A stretch of 20,323 nt of DNA, from the NCBI GenBank assembly GCA_003219355.1, contig QHOQ01000075.1:1-20323 (forward strand), given 5' to 3'. Position 1 is the first letter of the stretch. Each line of letters starts with the position of its first letter. The notes under the pieces were generated by a model. The model was not told the DNA's origin. It saw nothing but the letters and a program-made list of their open reading frames with translations, and made no database searches. A program made the translations under genes and the position numbers. This DNA is from Verrucomicrobiota bacterium (GTDB lineage Bacteria > Verrucomicrobiota > Verrucomicrobiia > Chthoniobacterales > UBA10450). This document shows positions 6,766 to 14,287 of this stretch, one piece after another.

Positions 6766-8388
6766 ATGTTTTTTATGCGAAAATATTTTGTAATCTCCGG
6801 GTTCGCCGCTGCGATGATTGCTGCAAGCTCGGTGGCGCGTGCCGGGACCGGCGAGGGATCGACGTCGGCAAGCAGTGAAACATCTTCTTCTCGCAGGGTT
6901 CCTACGTTTACACTTGATCAAGCGACCCTGACGGCGCTCCAGCGCAATCCGGATATTCTCCGGGCAGAACAGGAAATCAAGCGGACCAAAGGCGTGGTCA
7001 TTGAAATCCGCGCGCAGGCGCTACCGCACATCACACCGGCCGGGACTTTTGAATGGACTGATCCGAACCTGATTGGCGCCCGGATATTGGGAGGTACGAC
7101 CGGGACCAGTACAACGCCTGGAACTGCGACTACGAGCGGTGCGGCATCCATTGTTGATTCACCGCCGTCGCAGGTCAGGGACTCCGCAGGTGCCGCACTG
7201 GCCGACCCATCGCCGACGCCAGGTGCCACCAACACTCAACTGAGCGATATATCCTACACTATCAGCGTCCTTGGAAGGCAGCTGGTTTTTAACGGAACGA
7301 CGTGGCCGTCGCTTCGTGGTACCTTTTTTCAGCGAGACAGCGCCTACTTCGCATTCCGCAATACGCTCGACCAGGTCATTGCGACTGTGAAAACACAATT
7401 CTATCAGATCGTAGTCAATAAGGCGCTGATTGGTGTGCAGGAGCAATCAGTGCACCTTTTGGAGAGCCAGCTGAAAGACCAGCAGAACCGCTTCGAGGCG
7501 GGAACAGTTCCGCGTTTCAACGTGCTGCAAGCGGAAGTCGCCCTCTATAATCAGATTCCGCAACTGATCACTGCGCAAAACAACTATCGAATATCGAAGC
7601 TTGTCCTAGCCAAGACCATCGGGCTCGATTTTAACCCGCTGCGCGGCGAAAATCCTCCGCTCGAAGTTGTTGGTGAAATGCCCTACATCCCGCGTACCAT
7701 CGCGCTGGTCGATGCGATTGAGCTCGGGAAGCAGCGGCGCCCGTTTCTCAAACAGGCGCGGGCAAACGTCTTGAACCAGATCGAACAAGTGCACGTGGCA
7801 CTGGGTCAGTTTCTTCCAACCATCAACACAACCGGGGGCGGCGAATGGGTCAGCTCGCCAACCAACTCGAGTTGGCATGATATTTCGAAAGGTTGGATCG
7901 CGGAGGTGACGGGCAGTGTGCCGATTTGGGACAGCGGCGAGATTTATGGCCGGGTCAAACAACAGCGGGCACTCCTTTCGGAGGTGAAAATCACTTATGA
8001 CGATGACGTTCGTCAGGTTGAGCTGGAAGTACAGCAGGCCTACTCAAATTTACAGCAGAACCGCGAACTGATTCAGAGCCAGGAGAAAAATGTAGAGCAA
8101 GCCGATGAAGCACTGCGTCTGGCCAAAGCCCGCCTGGATGCAGGCGCAGGAACTCAGTTGGATGTGCTTAACGCCCAGGTCCAGCTGCTCACTGCACAAT
8201 CGACACGCTTGCAGGCACTCTTCGGCTACAACTCCGCGCTTGCGGAGTTCGATCGCGTGACCGGTGCGCAGAGTACGTACACCGAATCGTTCGCCAACCT
8301 GACGCCACGCGCGACGCGATCGAAAACGTACTATACGGGCAGCGATGTCGACGCCACGGGAAAACCAAAGTCCAAAATATCGCGGTAG
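6766..8388 (+). CDS. TolC-family outer-membrane channel protein
   Basis: The 540-residue protein is an outer-membrane efflux or type I secretion channel. A signal peptide (MFFMRKYF, then a hydrophobic stretch ending SSVARA) is followed by two OEP-type repeats. The first starts at FTLDQATLTALQRNPDILRA (about 48-67); the second has long helices with VEQADEALRLAKARLDAGAGT and LDVLNAQVQLLTAQ near 450-485. The trimer is expected to span outer membrane and periplasm. A 48-residue Thr/Ser/Gly/Pro-rich insertion at about 110-157 sits where an extracellular barrel loop would be. No membrane-fusion or pump gene is adjacent, so the partner is encoded elsewhere. ATG 6766 and ATG 6775 are both possible starts; a further TTG upstream at 6721 lies in the inverted repeat and is unlikely. 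Confidence 0.92.
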   Translation: MFFMRKYFVISGFAAAMIAASSVARAGTGEGSTSASSETSSSRRVPTFTLDQATLTALQRNPDILRAEQEIKRTKGVVIEIRAQALPHITPAGTFEWTDPNLIGARILGGTTGTSTTPGTATTSGAASIVDSPPSQVRDSAGAALADPSPTPGATNTQLSDISYTISVLGRQLVFNGTTWPSLRGTFFQRDSAYFAFRNTLDQVIATVKTQFYQIVVNKALIGVQEQSVHLLESQLKDQQNRFEAGTVPRFNVLQAEVALYNQIPQLITAQNNYRISKLVLAKTIGLDFNPLRGENPPLEVVGEMPYIPRTIALVDAIELGKQRRPFLKQARANVLNQIEQVHVALGQFLPTINTTGGGEWVSSPTNSSWHDISKGWIAEVTGSVPIWDSGEIYGRVKQQRALLSEVKITYDDDVRQVELEVQQAYSNLQQNRELIQSQEKNVEQADEALRLAKARLDAGAGTQLDVLNAQVQLLTAQSTRLQALFGYNSALAEFDRVTGAQSTYTESFANLTPRATRSKTYYTGSDVDATGKPKSKISR

Positions 8389-8393
8389 ATCCG

Positions 8394-8445
8394 TTGTCAC
8401 GCCGAGCGAAAGCTTGCCCTGAGCGAAGGGATGGATCGAGACATC
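8394..8445 (+). repeat. Dispersed intergenic repeat, copy A
   Basis: The segment runs from TTGTCACGCC to GATCGAGACATC. A diverged copy in the opposite orientation lies at 19035-19088. Shared blocks in the same order are TTGTCA, GCCG, AAGC, TGCCC, AAG and ATCGAGACATC. It lies between the stop codon of the TolC-type gene and pgeF. Confidence 0.7.
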
Positions 8446-8465
8446 TGTTCCCGTTAATCAATTTC

Positions 8466-9125
8466 GTGCAGCCTCTGCCTGTTGAATATTTCGCTGCCCT
8501 CGCAGGGCTGCCAAATTGTCGCCATATTTTTACGCAGCGAATCGTTGGGATCGACGTCTCGCACGACAAAGCCGAAGCGCTAAGCCGGCTCGACGCAGGG
8601 CATCGCGAAATTCGGCGCGCAGTTGGGATCGGGGATTGGCCCTTGCTCACCGCCGAACAAGTTCACGGAAACAAGATCGCGACTGCCGATACAGCGGTAG
8701 GATCGGACAAACACTTTGCCGGTTGTGACGGCGTCATTACAAATCAGACCGAGCTCGCGCTCGGCGTTCATGTTGCCGACTGCTGTGCGGTCTACATAAT
8801 CGATCAAAACACACCCGCCATCGGTCTCGTCCATTCCGGACGCAAAGGCACCGACCTCGGGGTTGTCACCAACGCGATCACGCAAATGGTCGAGCGCTTC
8901 AGATCGAATCCAGCCGAATTAATCGTTCAACTCAGCCCCTGCATTCGTCCGCCACATTACGAAGTCGATTTCGCGGCCGAAATTGTGCGTCAATGTCGCG
9001 CGCTGGGCGTGAGAGAAATCCACGACAGCGGCATCTGCACCGCGTGTCATGTCGATCTTTATTATTCCTACCGTGTGGAGAAAGGTATAACCGGCCGCAT
9101 GCTCGCGCTGCTTGCGCTCGTCTGA
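8466..9125 (+). CDS. pgeF: PgeF, peptidoglycan editing factor (YfiH/laccase-domain family)
   Basis: The family is a zinc amidase that removes wrongly incorporated L-Ser from UDP-MurNAc-L-Ser, keeping L-Ala at position 1 of the peptidoglycan stem. It was once described as a polyphenol oxidase. The 219-residue product shows EQVHGNKI with H67, GCDGVITNQ near 87-94, VADCCAVY with C106, LVHSGRKGTD with H123, and SPCIRPPHYEVD. H67, C106 and H123 are the expected metal site. The start is set at GTG 8466. The frame is open back to a TTG at 8394, but that part is the dispersed repeat and has no protein-like character. The stop codon touches the inverted repeat that separates pgeF from convergent lpxA. 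Confidence 0.9.
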   Translation: MQPLPVEYFAALAGLPNCRHIFTQRIVGIDVSHDKAEALSRLDAGHREIRRAVGIGDWPLLTAEQVHGNKIATADTAVGSDKHFAGCDGVITNQTELALGVHVADCCAVYIIDQNTPAIGLVHSGRKGTDLGVVTNAITQMVERFRSNPAELIVQLSPCIRPPHYEVDFAAEIVRQCRALGVREIHDSGICTACHVDLYYSYRVEKGITGRMLALLALV

Positions 9126-9187
9126 TGGAGGGACGACCGCCGTGCCGGCCCAAAAAATTTAGGGACGGGATGGAGGCTGTCCCTCCA
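9126..9187. repeat. Long imperfect inverted repeat between pgeF and lpxA
   Basis: Arms at 9126-9151 and 9162-9187 match at 20 of 26 positions around a 10-base A/T-only centre. The arms begin TGGAGGGAC. It follows the pgeF stop codon directly and supplies the last codons and the stop codon of lpxA on the other strand. It probably acts as a two-way transcript end and belongs to a dispersed family (see 14209, 15055 and 17902). Confidence 0.75.
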
Positions 9188-9965
9188 ACGTTTTATACGG
9201 GCAAATCCCGCGTTTCTTGGCGCTCGCGACAAAATCAAAGAATTCCCGCGCCGCTGCACCAAATTCCGTCGCAGCAGCTTTCTCTAGTGCCTGCGAGATG
9301 TTCAGTCCGCTCAGGTAAAGCAATTTGAAGGCGACTTTGATTTCATCGCGATCTTGCGCGCTGAAACCGGCACGCCGCAACCCAATCACATTGATTCCAA
9401 AAACAGAGTTGCGTTCGGCCGCGATGACAAACGGTGGCAGATCTTTTCCGAAAGCGGAACTGCCTTGCACCATCACCAAACGTCCAACGTGCATGTGTTG
9501 GTGAAATGTCGACCCACCGCCGAGGAAAGCCCCATCGTCCACGCGCACGTGACCGGCTAACAAACAATTATTCGCAATGACAACGCTGTTCCCGAGCGCG
9601 CAATTGTGGCCAACGTGAGCGCCTGTCATGAGAAAATTTTTGTCGCCGATTTTGGTGGCGCTGCCCTCCGGATTGCCACGGTGGATCGTGCTGTATTCGC
9701 GAATGACATTGTTGTCTCCGATCTCCACTTTCGTTTTTCGTCCCGGCGAGAACGAAAGATCCTGCGGCGCCGCGCCAATAACTGTGCCATGTCCAATCAA
9801 ATTGCCCGTGCCAATCGTGACATTTCCCTCAATGACAACGTGCGACTGTACGATCGTGTTGTTACCGATAACGGCTTGCGGTCCGACTACCGAGAACGGA
9901 CCGATCTCGACATCGGTTCCGATTCGCGCGTGAGGATCGACAAGCGCCGTCGGATGAATCTTCAA
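9159..9965 (-). CDS. lpxA: UDP-N-acetylglucosamine acyltransferase LpxA
   Basis: LpxA moves a 3-hydroxyacyl chain from acyl carrier protein to UDP-GlcNAc, the first step of lipid A synthesis, in the cytoplasm. The 268-residue protein shows the left-handed beta-helix built from hexapeptide repeats (IGTDVEIGPFSVVG, IGNNTI, IGTGNLIGHGTVIG). Family marks are PQDLSF near 67-72, TIHRG near 93-97 and GAHVGHNC at 115-122 with catalytic H117. The C-terminal helical domain follows from about 200. The start codon is TTG at 9965, overlapping the radC stop (TTGA arrangement), so translation is probably coupled. The last nine or so residues (EGQPPSRP end) are encoded by one arm of the inverted repeat at 9126-9187. 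Confidence 0.95.
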   Translation of the reverse strand: MKIHPTALVDPHARIGTDVEIGPFSVVGPQAVIGNNTIVQSHVVIEGNVTIGTGNLIGHGTVIGAAPQDLSFSPGRKTKVEIGDNNVIREYSTIHRGNPEGSATKIGDKNFLMTGAHVGHNCALGNSVVIANNCLLAGHVRVDDGAFLGGGSTFHQHMHVGRLVMVQGSSAFGKDLPPFVIAAERNSVFGINVIGLRRAGFSAQDRDEIKVAFKLLYLSGLNISQALEKAAATEFGAAAREFFDFVASAKKRGICPYKTLEGQPPSRP

Positions 9966-10657
9966 AGCACGCCTGCTTCCTTGAAACTGAAATAGCCCGG
10001 ACCTCCCTCCGTGGGCGCGCCAATGATGATGTGATCGAGCAGTTTAATTTGGAGAAGCTCGGAGGCTTCAGCCAAACGCCTCGTCAGACTGTGATCAGCC
10101 TGGCTCGGCGACGCATCGCCGGAGGGATGATTATGCACGACAATCACAGCATAAGCCGACGAAACTACCGCTGGATGAAAAATCTCGCGCGGGTGCGCGA
10201 TGCTTTCATTCCCACTCCCCAGCGAAACTTGTTCAACGCGGATGAGATGATATCGAGTATCGAGCAAGATCACGCGCAACGATTCCTTACGCAGCGCTCG
10301 CAATTCCGCCCCAACCAATTCATTCACAATCTCCGGTGAATCGATTTTTTGCTTGGACCATGTTTCCCGGGCGAGCCGCTGCCCCAGCCCAAATGCCGCG
10401 GCAAGTTGCACCGCTTTGGTGAAACCAACCCCCCTGACCTTTGCCAATTCGTCAACCGAGCAACGGCTCAATCCTCCGAGAGAACCGTATTTTTCGAGCA
10501 GTTCGCGCCCAACTTCGATCGCGTTTGCCCCGACGACGCCAGTACGAAGAAGGATTGCGATCAGCTCAGGATTGCTGAGTGCCGAAGGACCGTGGGCGGC
10601 GAGCTTTTCGCGTGGCCGTTCCTCCCGCGGCATCTGGTGGATCTTTAACTGCGACAT
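9962..10657 (-). CDS. radC: RadC-family JAB/MPN domain protein
   Basis: The 231-residue protein has the two-part RadC form. An N-terminal helix-hairpin-helix region covers about 20-95 (SALSNPELIAILLRTG, AKVRGVGFTKAVQL), and the JAMM-type metal domain covers about 105-231. The metal site is HNHPSGD with H175, H177 and D188 in the HxHx10D spacing. RadC was once linked to DNA repair; its real role is unsettled, and JAB-domain relatives are metalloproteases. It is transcribed with lpxA, with overlapping stop and start. No Shine-Dalgarno sequence precedes the ATG. Confidence 0.94.
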   Translation of the reverse strand: MSQLKIHQMPREERPREKLAAHGPSALSNPELIAILLRTGVVGANAIEVGRELLEKYGSLGGLSRCSVDELAKVRGVGFTKAVQLAAAFGLGQRLARETWSKQKIDSPEIVNELVGAELRALRKESLRVILLDTRYHLIRVEQVSLGSGNESIAHPREIFHPAVVSSAYAVIVVHNHPSGDASPSQADHSLTRRLAEASELLQIKLLDHIIIGAPTEGGPGYFSFKEAGVL

Positions 10658-10735
10658 TCGAACGTCGGAGCGGCCTCAGCGCCGCGATGGGAGATTGCTG
10701 AAAGTCGGGACACAAAGGCCCCTTCGACATTTCAT

Positions 10736-11710
10736 TTACACTCGCAGGTGACCAAACATTTCCCGCAGCGCTCCGCCCAGCGCGAAAAGCGCGTCTCCAT
10801 ACGGATTTTGAGCGATGGTATCGAGGCCGGTTTGCGCCTCGCGGATAAGATCGCTTCCCGCAGCGATCGATTCATTCAGAGCACCGTTCGTCGCGCTATT
10901 TCTCAAAAGTTCTGTCATTTGCTCGCATTTTCCTTCGAGAATCAGACTGCAATAGCGCTCCCGTTCGAATTCGGAAGCCGAGCGCAAAAAAATCAGCACG
11001 GGAAGCGTAAATTTACCTTTGCGCAAGTCCGTCCCCAGCGTTTTGCCGGTCGCGCTTTCGGTGCCGGCAATATCCAGGCAATCGTCATAGATTTGATAGG
11101 CCTTGCCGATGCGCATCCCAAACTTCCTGAATGTTTCAATCACGCGTGGATCAGCTTCACTGATCCTCGCTCCTAATTCGGCGGCGGTCGAGAAAAGCGA
11201 GCCGGTTTTCTTTTCGACGATCCGCAAATAATCATCGACTTCGAGTTTGAGATCAAAACGGCGCTGCGTTTGGATCATTTCTCCTGAACAGATTTCCCTC
11301 GCCGCCCGCGCAATTGCGCGACTGATGTCCGCGTTTTCGAAATTGGTGGAGAGGTTCAGGGCGTGCGCGAAAAGGCAATCGCCCAAAAGAACACTGAGCG
11401 AATTTCCCCAGCGCGCGTTCACGGTCGGCTGCCCCCGGCGACGCTCGGCCTCATCCAGAATGTCGTCGTGAACGAGCGTGGCGATATGAATTAGTTCAAC
11501 GATGACAGCAAGATCGAGATGTCCTGAATTGATCTGGCCGGTCGCGCCTCCAGCCAGGAGCGCGAGAAGTGGCCGCAGCCGTTTACCACGACCACCTACG
11601 GCATAGGTCACATAGCCTTCGATCGCGGGATCGAAAGCTGCGGTTTGTTGTGCGATACGCCTTTCCACTTCGTCGAGGTGCGGTTGAACGAGCAGTGCCA
11701 CTCGAGCCAT
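10736..11710 (-). CDS. ispB: Polyprenyl diphosphate synthase (long chain, IspB type)
   Basis: The enzyme adds isopentenyl units to an allylic diphosphate to make the side chain of a quinone. The 324-residue protein shows GGRGKRLRPLL near 39-49, the first Asp-rich motif DDILDE at 82-87 followed by RRRGQPTVN, and the second, YQIYDDCLDIAG, in the C-terminal half. A small residue (Ala) five positions before the first DD favours long chains. The start is set at ATG 11710, which gives the usual family length. The frame is open upstream to TTG 11815, adding 35 Ser/Thr/Ala-rich residues with no domain character. The lipoyl-enzyme gene ends 168 bases upstream, and radC starts 78 bases downstream. Confidence 0.93.
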   Translation of the reverse strand: MARVALLVQPHLDEVERRIAQQTAAFDPAIEGYVTYAVGGRGKRLRPLLALLAGGATGQINSGHLDLAVIVELIHIATLVHDDILDEAERRRGQPTVNARWGNSLSVLLGDCLFAHALNLSTNFENADISRAIARAAREICSGEMIQTQRRFDLKLEVDDYLRIVEKKTGSLFSTAAELGARISEADPRVIETFRKFGMRIGKAYQIYDDCLDIAGTESATGKTLGTDLRKGKFTLPVLIFLRSASEFERERYCSLILEGKCEQMTELLRNSATNGALNESIAAGSDLIREAQTGLDTIAQNPYGDALFALGGALREMFGHLRV

Positions 11711-11878
11711 CGGTCCCAGCGGAGAAGCGGTTGCCGTAATGCCAGTCTGGCTCGGATCCGAGCGTGCAAAGGCTTTCACAGGCGCAGAATAGAGGGGCGG
11801 CTTACGTGTTGTCAAAGCAACACGTTCGAAGACTCTGCTTTTGTGGAGCGTACGTGGCCCGCGCCGGGAACACTAAAC

Positions 11879-12619
11879 TCAACGCCGCTGCAACCAGTTC
11901 TGCGTATTGTATTTTTGCTCGGCAATTTTCTCCGCGCGCTCCACCAGGGAGTTGCTCAGCGATTTTTCATTGCGCACGTCCGACAACTCCGTGGCAAACC
12001 GTTCCGCGAAACCATTTCCAAGATCGACATCGCCGGTGGCCGCGGCGACACGGACTCGTCCTGTGGCAAGTTGTATGCTGCCTTGATGCAGTAACCCAGC
12101 GCGAGTGCGCCGTTGCGCCGCGCCGGCGACTTTCCGGCCATTCACCATCACGTCGGCTCGCACCGGATTCGCAAAACACACATTGGCAGGGACGGCGCGA
12201 TGCGCTGTCCGCGGAGGCCGCAGTGTGGCATCCGCGCCCATCACTGCCAATTCCACTCGTCCGCCATTCGCAGCCAAACCATCGCGCAGAGCGCAGTGTA
12301 TTTTTTCGTAGATCGACTTCGGCGATTCCCCGAAGGCCGGTTCAGTCGCCGGGATGATAATTGAGTAAGTGAGATCATCCCCATGAAAAACGATCCCACC
12401 GCCGGTCCAGCGCCGGACTAGATCACGCTTAGTCGCATAACCAGCGACGTCGGCAAAATTTCCAAAATATCCGAATGAAAGAGCAATGGACTTCCACTGG
12501 TAAAAACGGAGCGATGGAACCTTTGCCATCTCGAGTAAAGCTTCATCGATCGCCATGTTTACCGCCGCCGATCGCGGCGTAGCATCCCTGTAAATTTCAA
12601 GTTTGGTGAAGATCGGCAT
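11879..12619 (-). CDS. Lipoyl/octanoyl transferase family protein, LipM/LplA type
   Basis: The 246-residue protein belongs to the BPL/LplA/LipB fold that attaches lipoate or octanoate to E2 and GcvH proteins. Visible marks are NMAIDEALL at 21-29, RRWTGGGIVFHGDDLTYSI at 69-87, VCFANPVRADVMVNGRKVAG at 147-166 and HQGSI at 178-182. K163 matches the ligand-binding lysine of the family. C148 in the VCF motif is placed like the catalytic cysteine of Bacillus LipM octanoyltransferases, and no separate C-terminal LplA domain is present. LipM-type transfer is therefore more likely than ATP-dependent ligation, though sequence alone does not settle it. The gene starts 10 bases after pyrF and is probably cotranscribed. 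Confidence 0.88.
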   Translation of the reverse strand: MPIFTKLEIYRDATPRSAAVNMAIDEALLEMAKVPSLRFYQWKSIALSFGYFGNFADVAGYATKRDLVRRWTGGGIVFHGDDLTYSIIIPATEPAFGESPKSIYEKIHCALRDGLAANGGRVELAVMGADATLRPPRTAHRAVPANVCFANPVRADVMVNGRKVAGAAQRRTRAGLLHQGSIQLATGRVRVAAATGDVDLGNGFAERFATELSDVRNEKSLSNSLVERAEKIAEQKYNTQNWLQRR

Positions 12620-12629
12620 GCAAAGCTGG

Positions 12630-13340
12630 TCAGCTTTCGATTTCGTTCAAAATTTTGGTGACCGCCTCGCGTGGCCGCGGATGTGCAATAATCGGTCGGC
12701 CAATGACGAGATAATCCGCGCCTGCTTCGAGTGCTTCGCGCGGGGTCATTACGCGTTTCTGATCGCGCGCTTCCGACCAGCTTGGGCGAATTCCCGGAAC
12801 CACGAGTTTTATCTTCACGCCAAATTGCGCGCGCAACATTTTCACTTCATGCGGACTCGCAACCAGTCCATCAATTCCGGCATCGACACCTAACTTCGCG
12901 AGCCGCAAAACGTGGTCACGAATGTTGTCTGAGATTCCAACTTGCCGAAGCGTTTGTTCGTCAGCACTCGTCAACACCGTTACCCCCAGGATCGACAAAT
13001 TATTTTTGCGTGCGGCAACTGTGGCTCGAATCATCTCAGCGCCGCCGCTCAAATGAATCGTCAGCATTTGCACGCCGAGTTGACCGGCGGATTCCACTGT
13101 CCGCGCAACGGTATTCGGGATGTCGTGCAATTTTAAATCCAGAAAAACTTTAGCGCCCGTCGCCAGAACGGAACGCACAATCTCCGGACCTGCAGCGGTG
13201 TAAAGCTGCAGGCCAACTTTTAAAAAGGCGACCTCGGGACTGAAATCGCGGACAAGGTTGAGTGCCTCAGTTTGCGTCGGAACGTCAAGAGCTACAATTA
13301 ATCTGTCCCGGGCGATGACCGGTCGGGATTGTGAGTTCAT
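12630..13340 (-). CDS. pyrF: Orotidine 5'-phosphate decarboxylase
   Basis: PyrF converts OMP to UMP, the last step of de novo pyrimidine synthesis, in the cytoplasm. The 236-residue TIM barrel has the expected length for the bacterial type. LIVALDVPT is at 14-22, the active-site block FLDLKLHDIPNT at 66-77 with D68, K70 and D73, and VVPGIRP and YLVIGRPI close to the C-terminus bind the phosphate. The gene heads the minus-strand run pyrF, lipoyl enzyme, ispB, radC, lpxA. Only 39 bases separate it from divergent ispE. pyrE, an earlier pathway step, lies about 5 kb away. Confidence 0.96.
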   Translation of the reverse strand: MNSQSRPVIARDRLIVALDVPTQTEALNLVRDFSPEVAFLKVGLQLYTAAGPEIVRSVLATGAKVFLDLKLHDIPNTVARTVESAGQLGVQMLTIHLSGGAEMIRATVAARKNNLSILGVTVLTSADEQTLRQVGISDNIRDHVLRLAKLGVDAGIDGLVASPHEVKMLRAQFGVKIKLVVPGIRPSWSEARDQKRVMTPREALEAGADYLVIGRPIIAHPRPREAVTKILNEIES

Positions 13341-13359
13341 CCTGTAATTCTGCTAAAAT
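13329..13359 (+). promoter_or_regulatory. Candidate promoter of ispE (extended -10)
   Basis: TGCTAAAAT at 13351-13359 is an extended -10 box (TGn plus TAAAAT). A weak -35, TTGTGA, lies at 13329-13334, inside the pyrF coding end, with a 19-base spacer. The predicted transcript start near 13366 lies after the GTG at 13362 and favours ATG 13380 as the ispE start. Confidence 0.45.
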
Positions 13360-13376
13360 TCGTGGACAGGTTGCAA
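13347..13376 (-). promoter_or_regulatory. Candidate promoter of pyrF
   Basis: On the minus strand TTGCAA (13371-13376) and CAGAAT (13347-13352) are 18 bases apart. The predicted transcript start falls on or next to the A of the pyrF ATG. The site overlaps the ispE promoter. Confidence 0.3.
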
Positions 13377-13379
13377 GGT

Positions 13380-14213
13380 ATGCACGTTTCCGCTCCCGCG
13401 AAGATCAATCTCTCCCTGAAGATTTTGGGCCGCCGCAGCGATGGTTTTCACGAAATCGAGACGCTCATCGCGCCGATTTCGCTCTGCGATGAGATCAAAA
13501 TTGACAAGATCGACAGCGGAAGAGAAATCAAATTTCACTGTGATGATCCCTCAGTTCCAATGGGCGATGGGAATCTCGTAGTTCGCGCGGCCAATCTGTT
13601 TTTCAGCGCGACAAAGCTGCAAGTCGGGATTTCAATCGAGTTGAAGAAGCGAATCCCTCATGGTGCGGGGCTGGGTGGTGGAAGTAGCGACGCGGCAACC
13701 ACTTTGCTCGCGCTCAATCAACTGTTTGAAACAAACCTGGCGCGCGATGAATTGGCGAAGCTTGGATCGGCAATCGGATCCGACGTTCCATTTTTCATTT
13801 TCGAATCGGCCGCGCTCTGTCGTGGGCGAGGGGAGCTGGTCGCGCCAGCGAAAATGCCGGAGGCCTTGTCGCTCCTGCTGTTAAAGCCAGATTTTACCGT
13901 GCCAACCGCATGGGCGTACTCGCGTTGGCAGGATTCGCAAGTAATTCCCAGCATCACGTACTCGGCTCAGGAATTTCTCGGCCAAACTTTCGTGAACGAT
14001 CTCGAACGTCCGGTTTTTGAAAAATTTGTTTTTCTCGCGCAGCTCAAAATGTGGTTATTGCGTCAACCAGAGGTGGGCGTGGCGTTAATGTCAGGGTCGG
14101 GCTCGACGATTTTTGCACTTTTGCACCCAGGTGTGGATGTCGATCTTGTAGCCAAGCGGGCGGGCGATCACCTCGATCACGAACTTTGGAGGTTCCAAGC
14201 GCACACACTGTAG
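13380..14213 (+). CDS. ispE: 4-diphosphocytidyl-2-C-methyl-D-erythritol kinase
   Basis: IspE phosphorylates CDP-methylerythritol in the MEP route to isoprenoids. The 277-residue protein is a GHMP kinase. APAKINLSLKILGRRSDGFH at about 5-24 holds the substrate-binding Lys and the family's RxDGxH block. PHGAGLGGGSSDA at about 93-105 is the ATP loop. GSDVPFF follows near 133-139, and MSGSGSTIFAL is in the C-terminal part. ATG 13380 is preferred over GTG 13362 because the domain begins here and a predicted promoter places the transcript start between the two. Its stop codon lies within the first bases of the intergenic element at 14209. The product feeds the polyprenyl synthase encoded nearby. Confidence 0.95.
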   Translation: MHVSAPAKINLSLKILGRRSDGFHEIETLIAPISLCDEIKIDKIDSGREIKFHCDDPSVPMGDGNLVVRAANLFFSATKLQVGISIELKKRIPHGAGLGGGSSDAATTLLALNQLFETNLARDELAKLGSAIGSDVPFFIFESAALCRGRGELVAPAKMPEALSLLLLKPDFTVPTAWAYSRWQDSQVIPSITYSAQEFLGQTFVNDLERPVFEKFVFLAQLKMWLLRQPEVGVALMSGSGSTIFALLHPGVDVDLVAKRAGDHLDHELWRFQAHTL

Positions 14214-14287
14214 GGGGATGACGTCCCGACTGGGCTAACAGCCTTCTTAGCAGATTAGATTTGGGACCGACAGCGCGTTTCCCTCCA
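14209..14287. repeat. Intergenic element between convergent ispE and sdhB
   Basis: The segment opens with TGTAGGG and closes with CCCTCCA, the same ends as the other GC-rich elements here. Inner complementary pieces are GTCCC (14223-14227) with GGGAC (14263-14267) and a small GGCT-AAC-AGCC hairpin at 14233-14243. It contains the ispE stop codon and ends directly before the sdhB stop codon. It probably ends both transcripts. Confidence 0.5.

Noticed and set aside
8394..8465. N-terminal extension of PgeF from a TTG codon
   Set aside because: The TTG and the next codons are the dispersed repeat that recurs at 19035-19088, and the translated residues do not look like the family N-terminus.
11711..11815. 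N-terminal extension of the polyprenyl synthase from TTG 11815
   Set aside because: It adds 35 low-complexity residues; the internal ATG gives the usual family length. It is not excluded.
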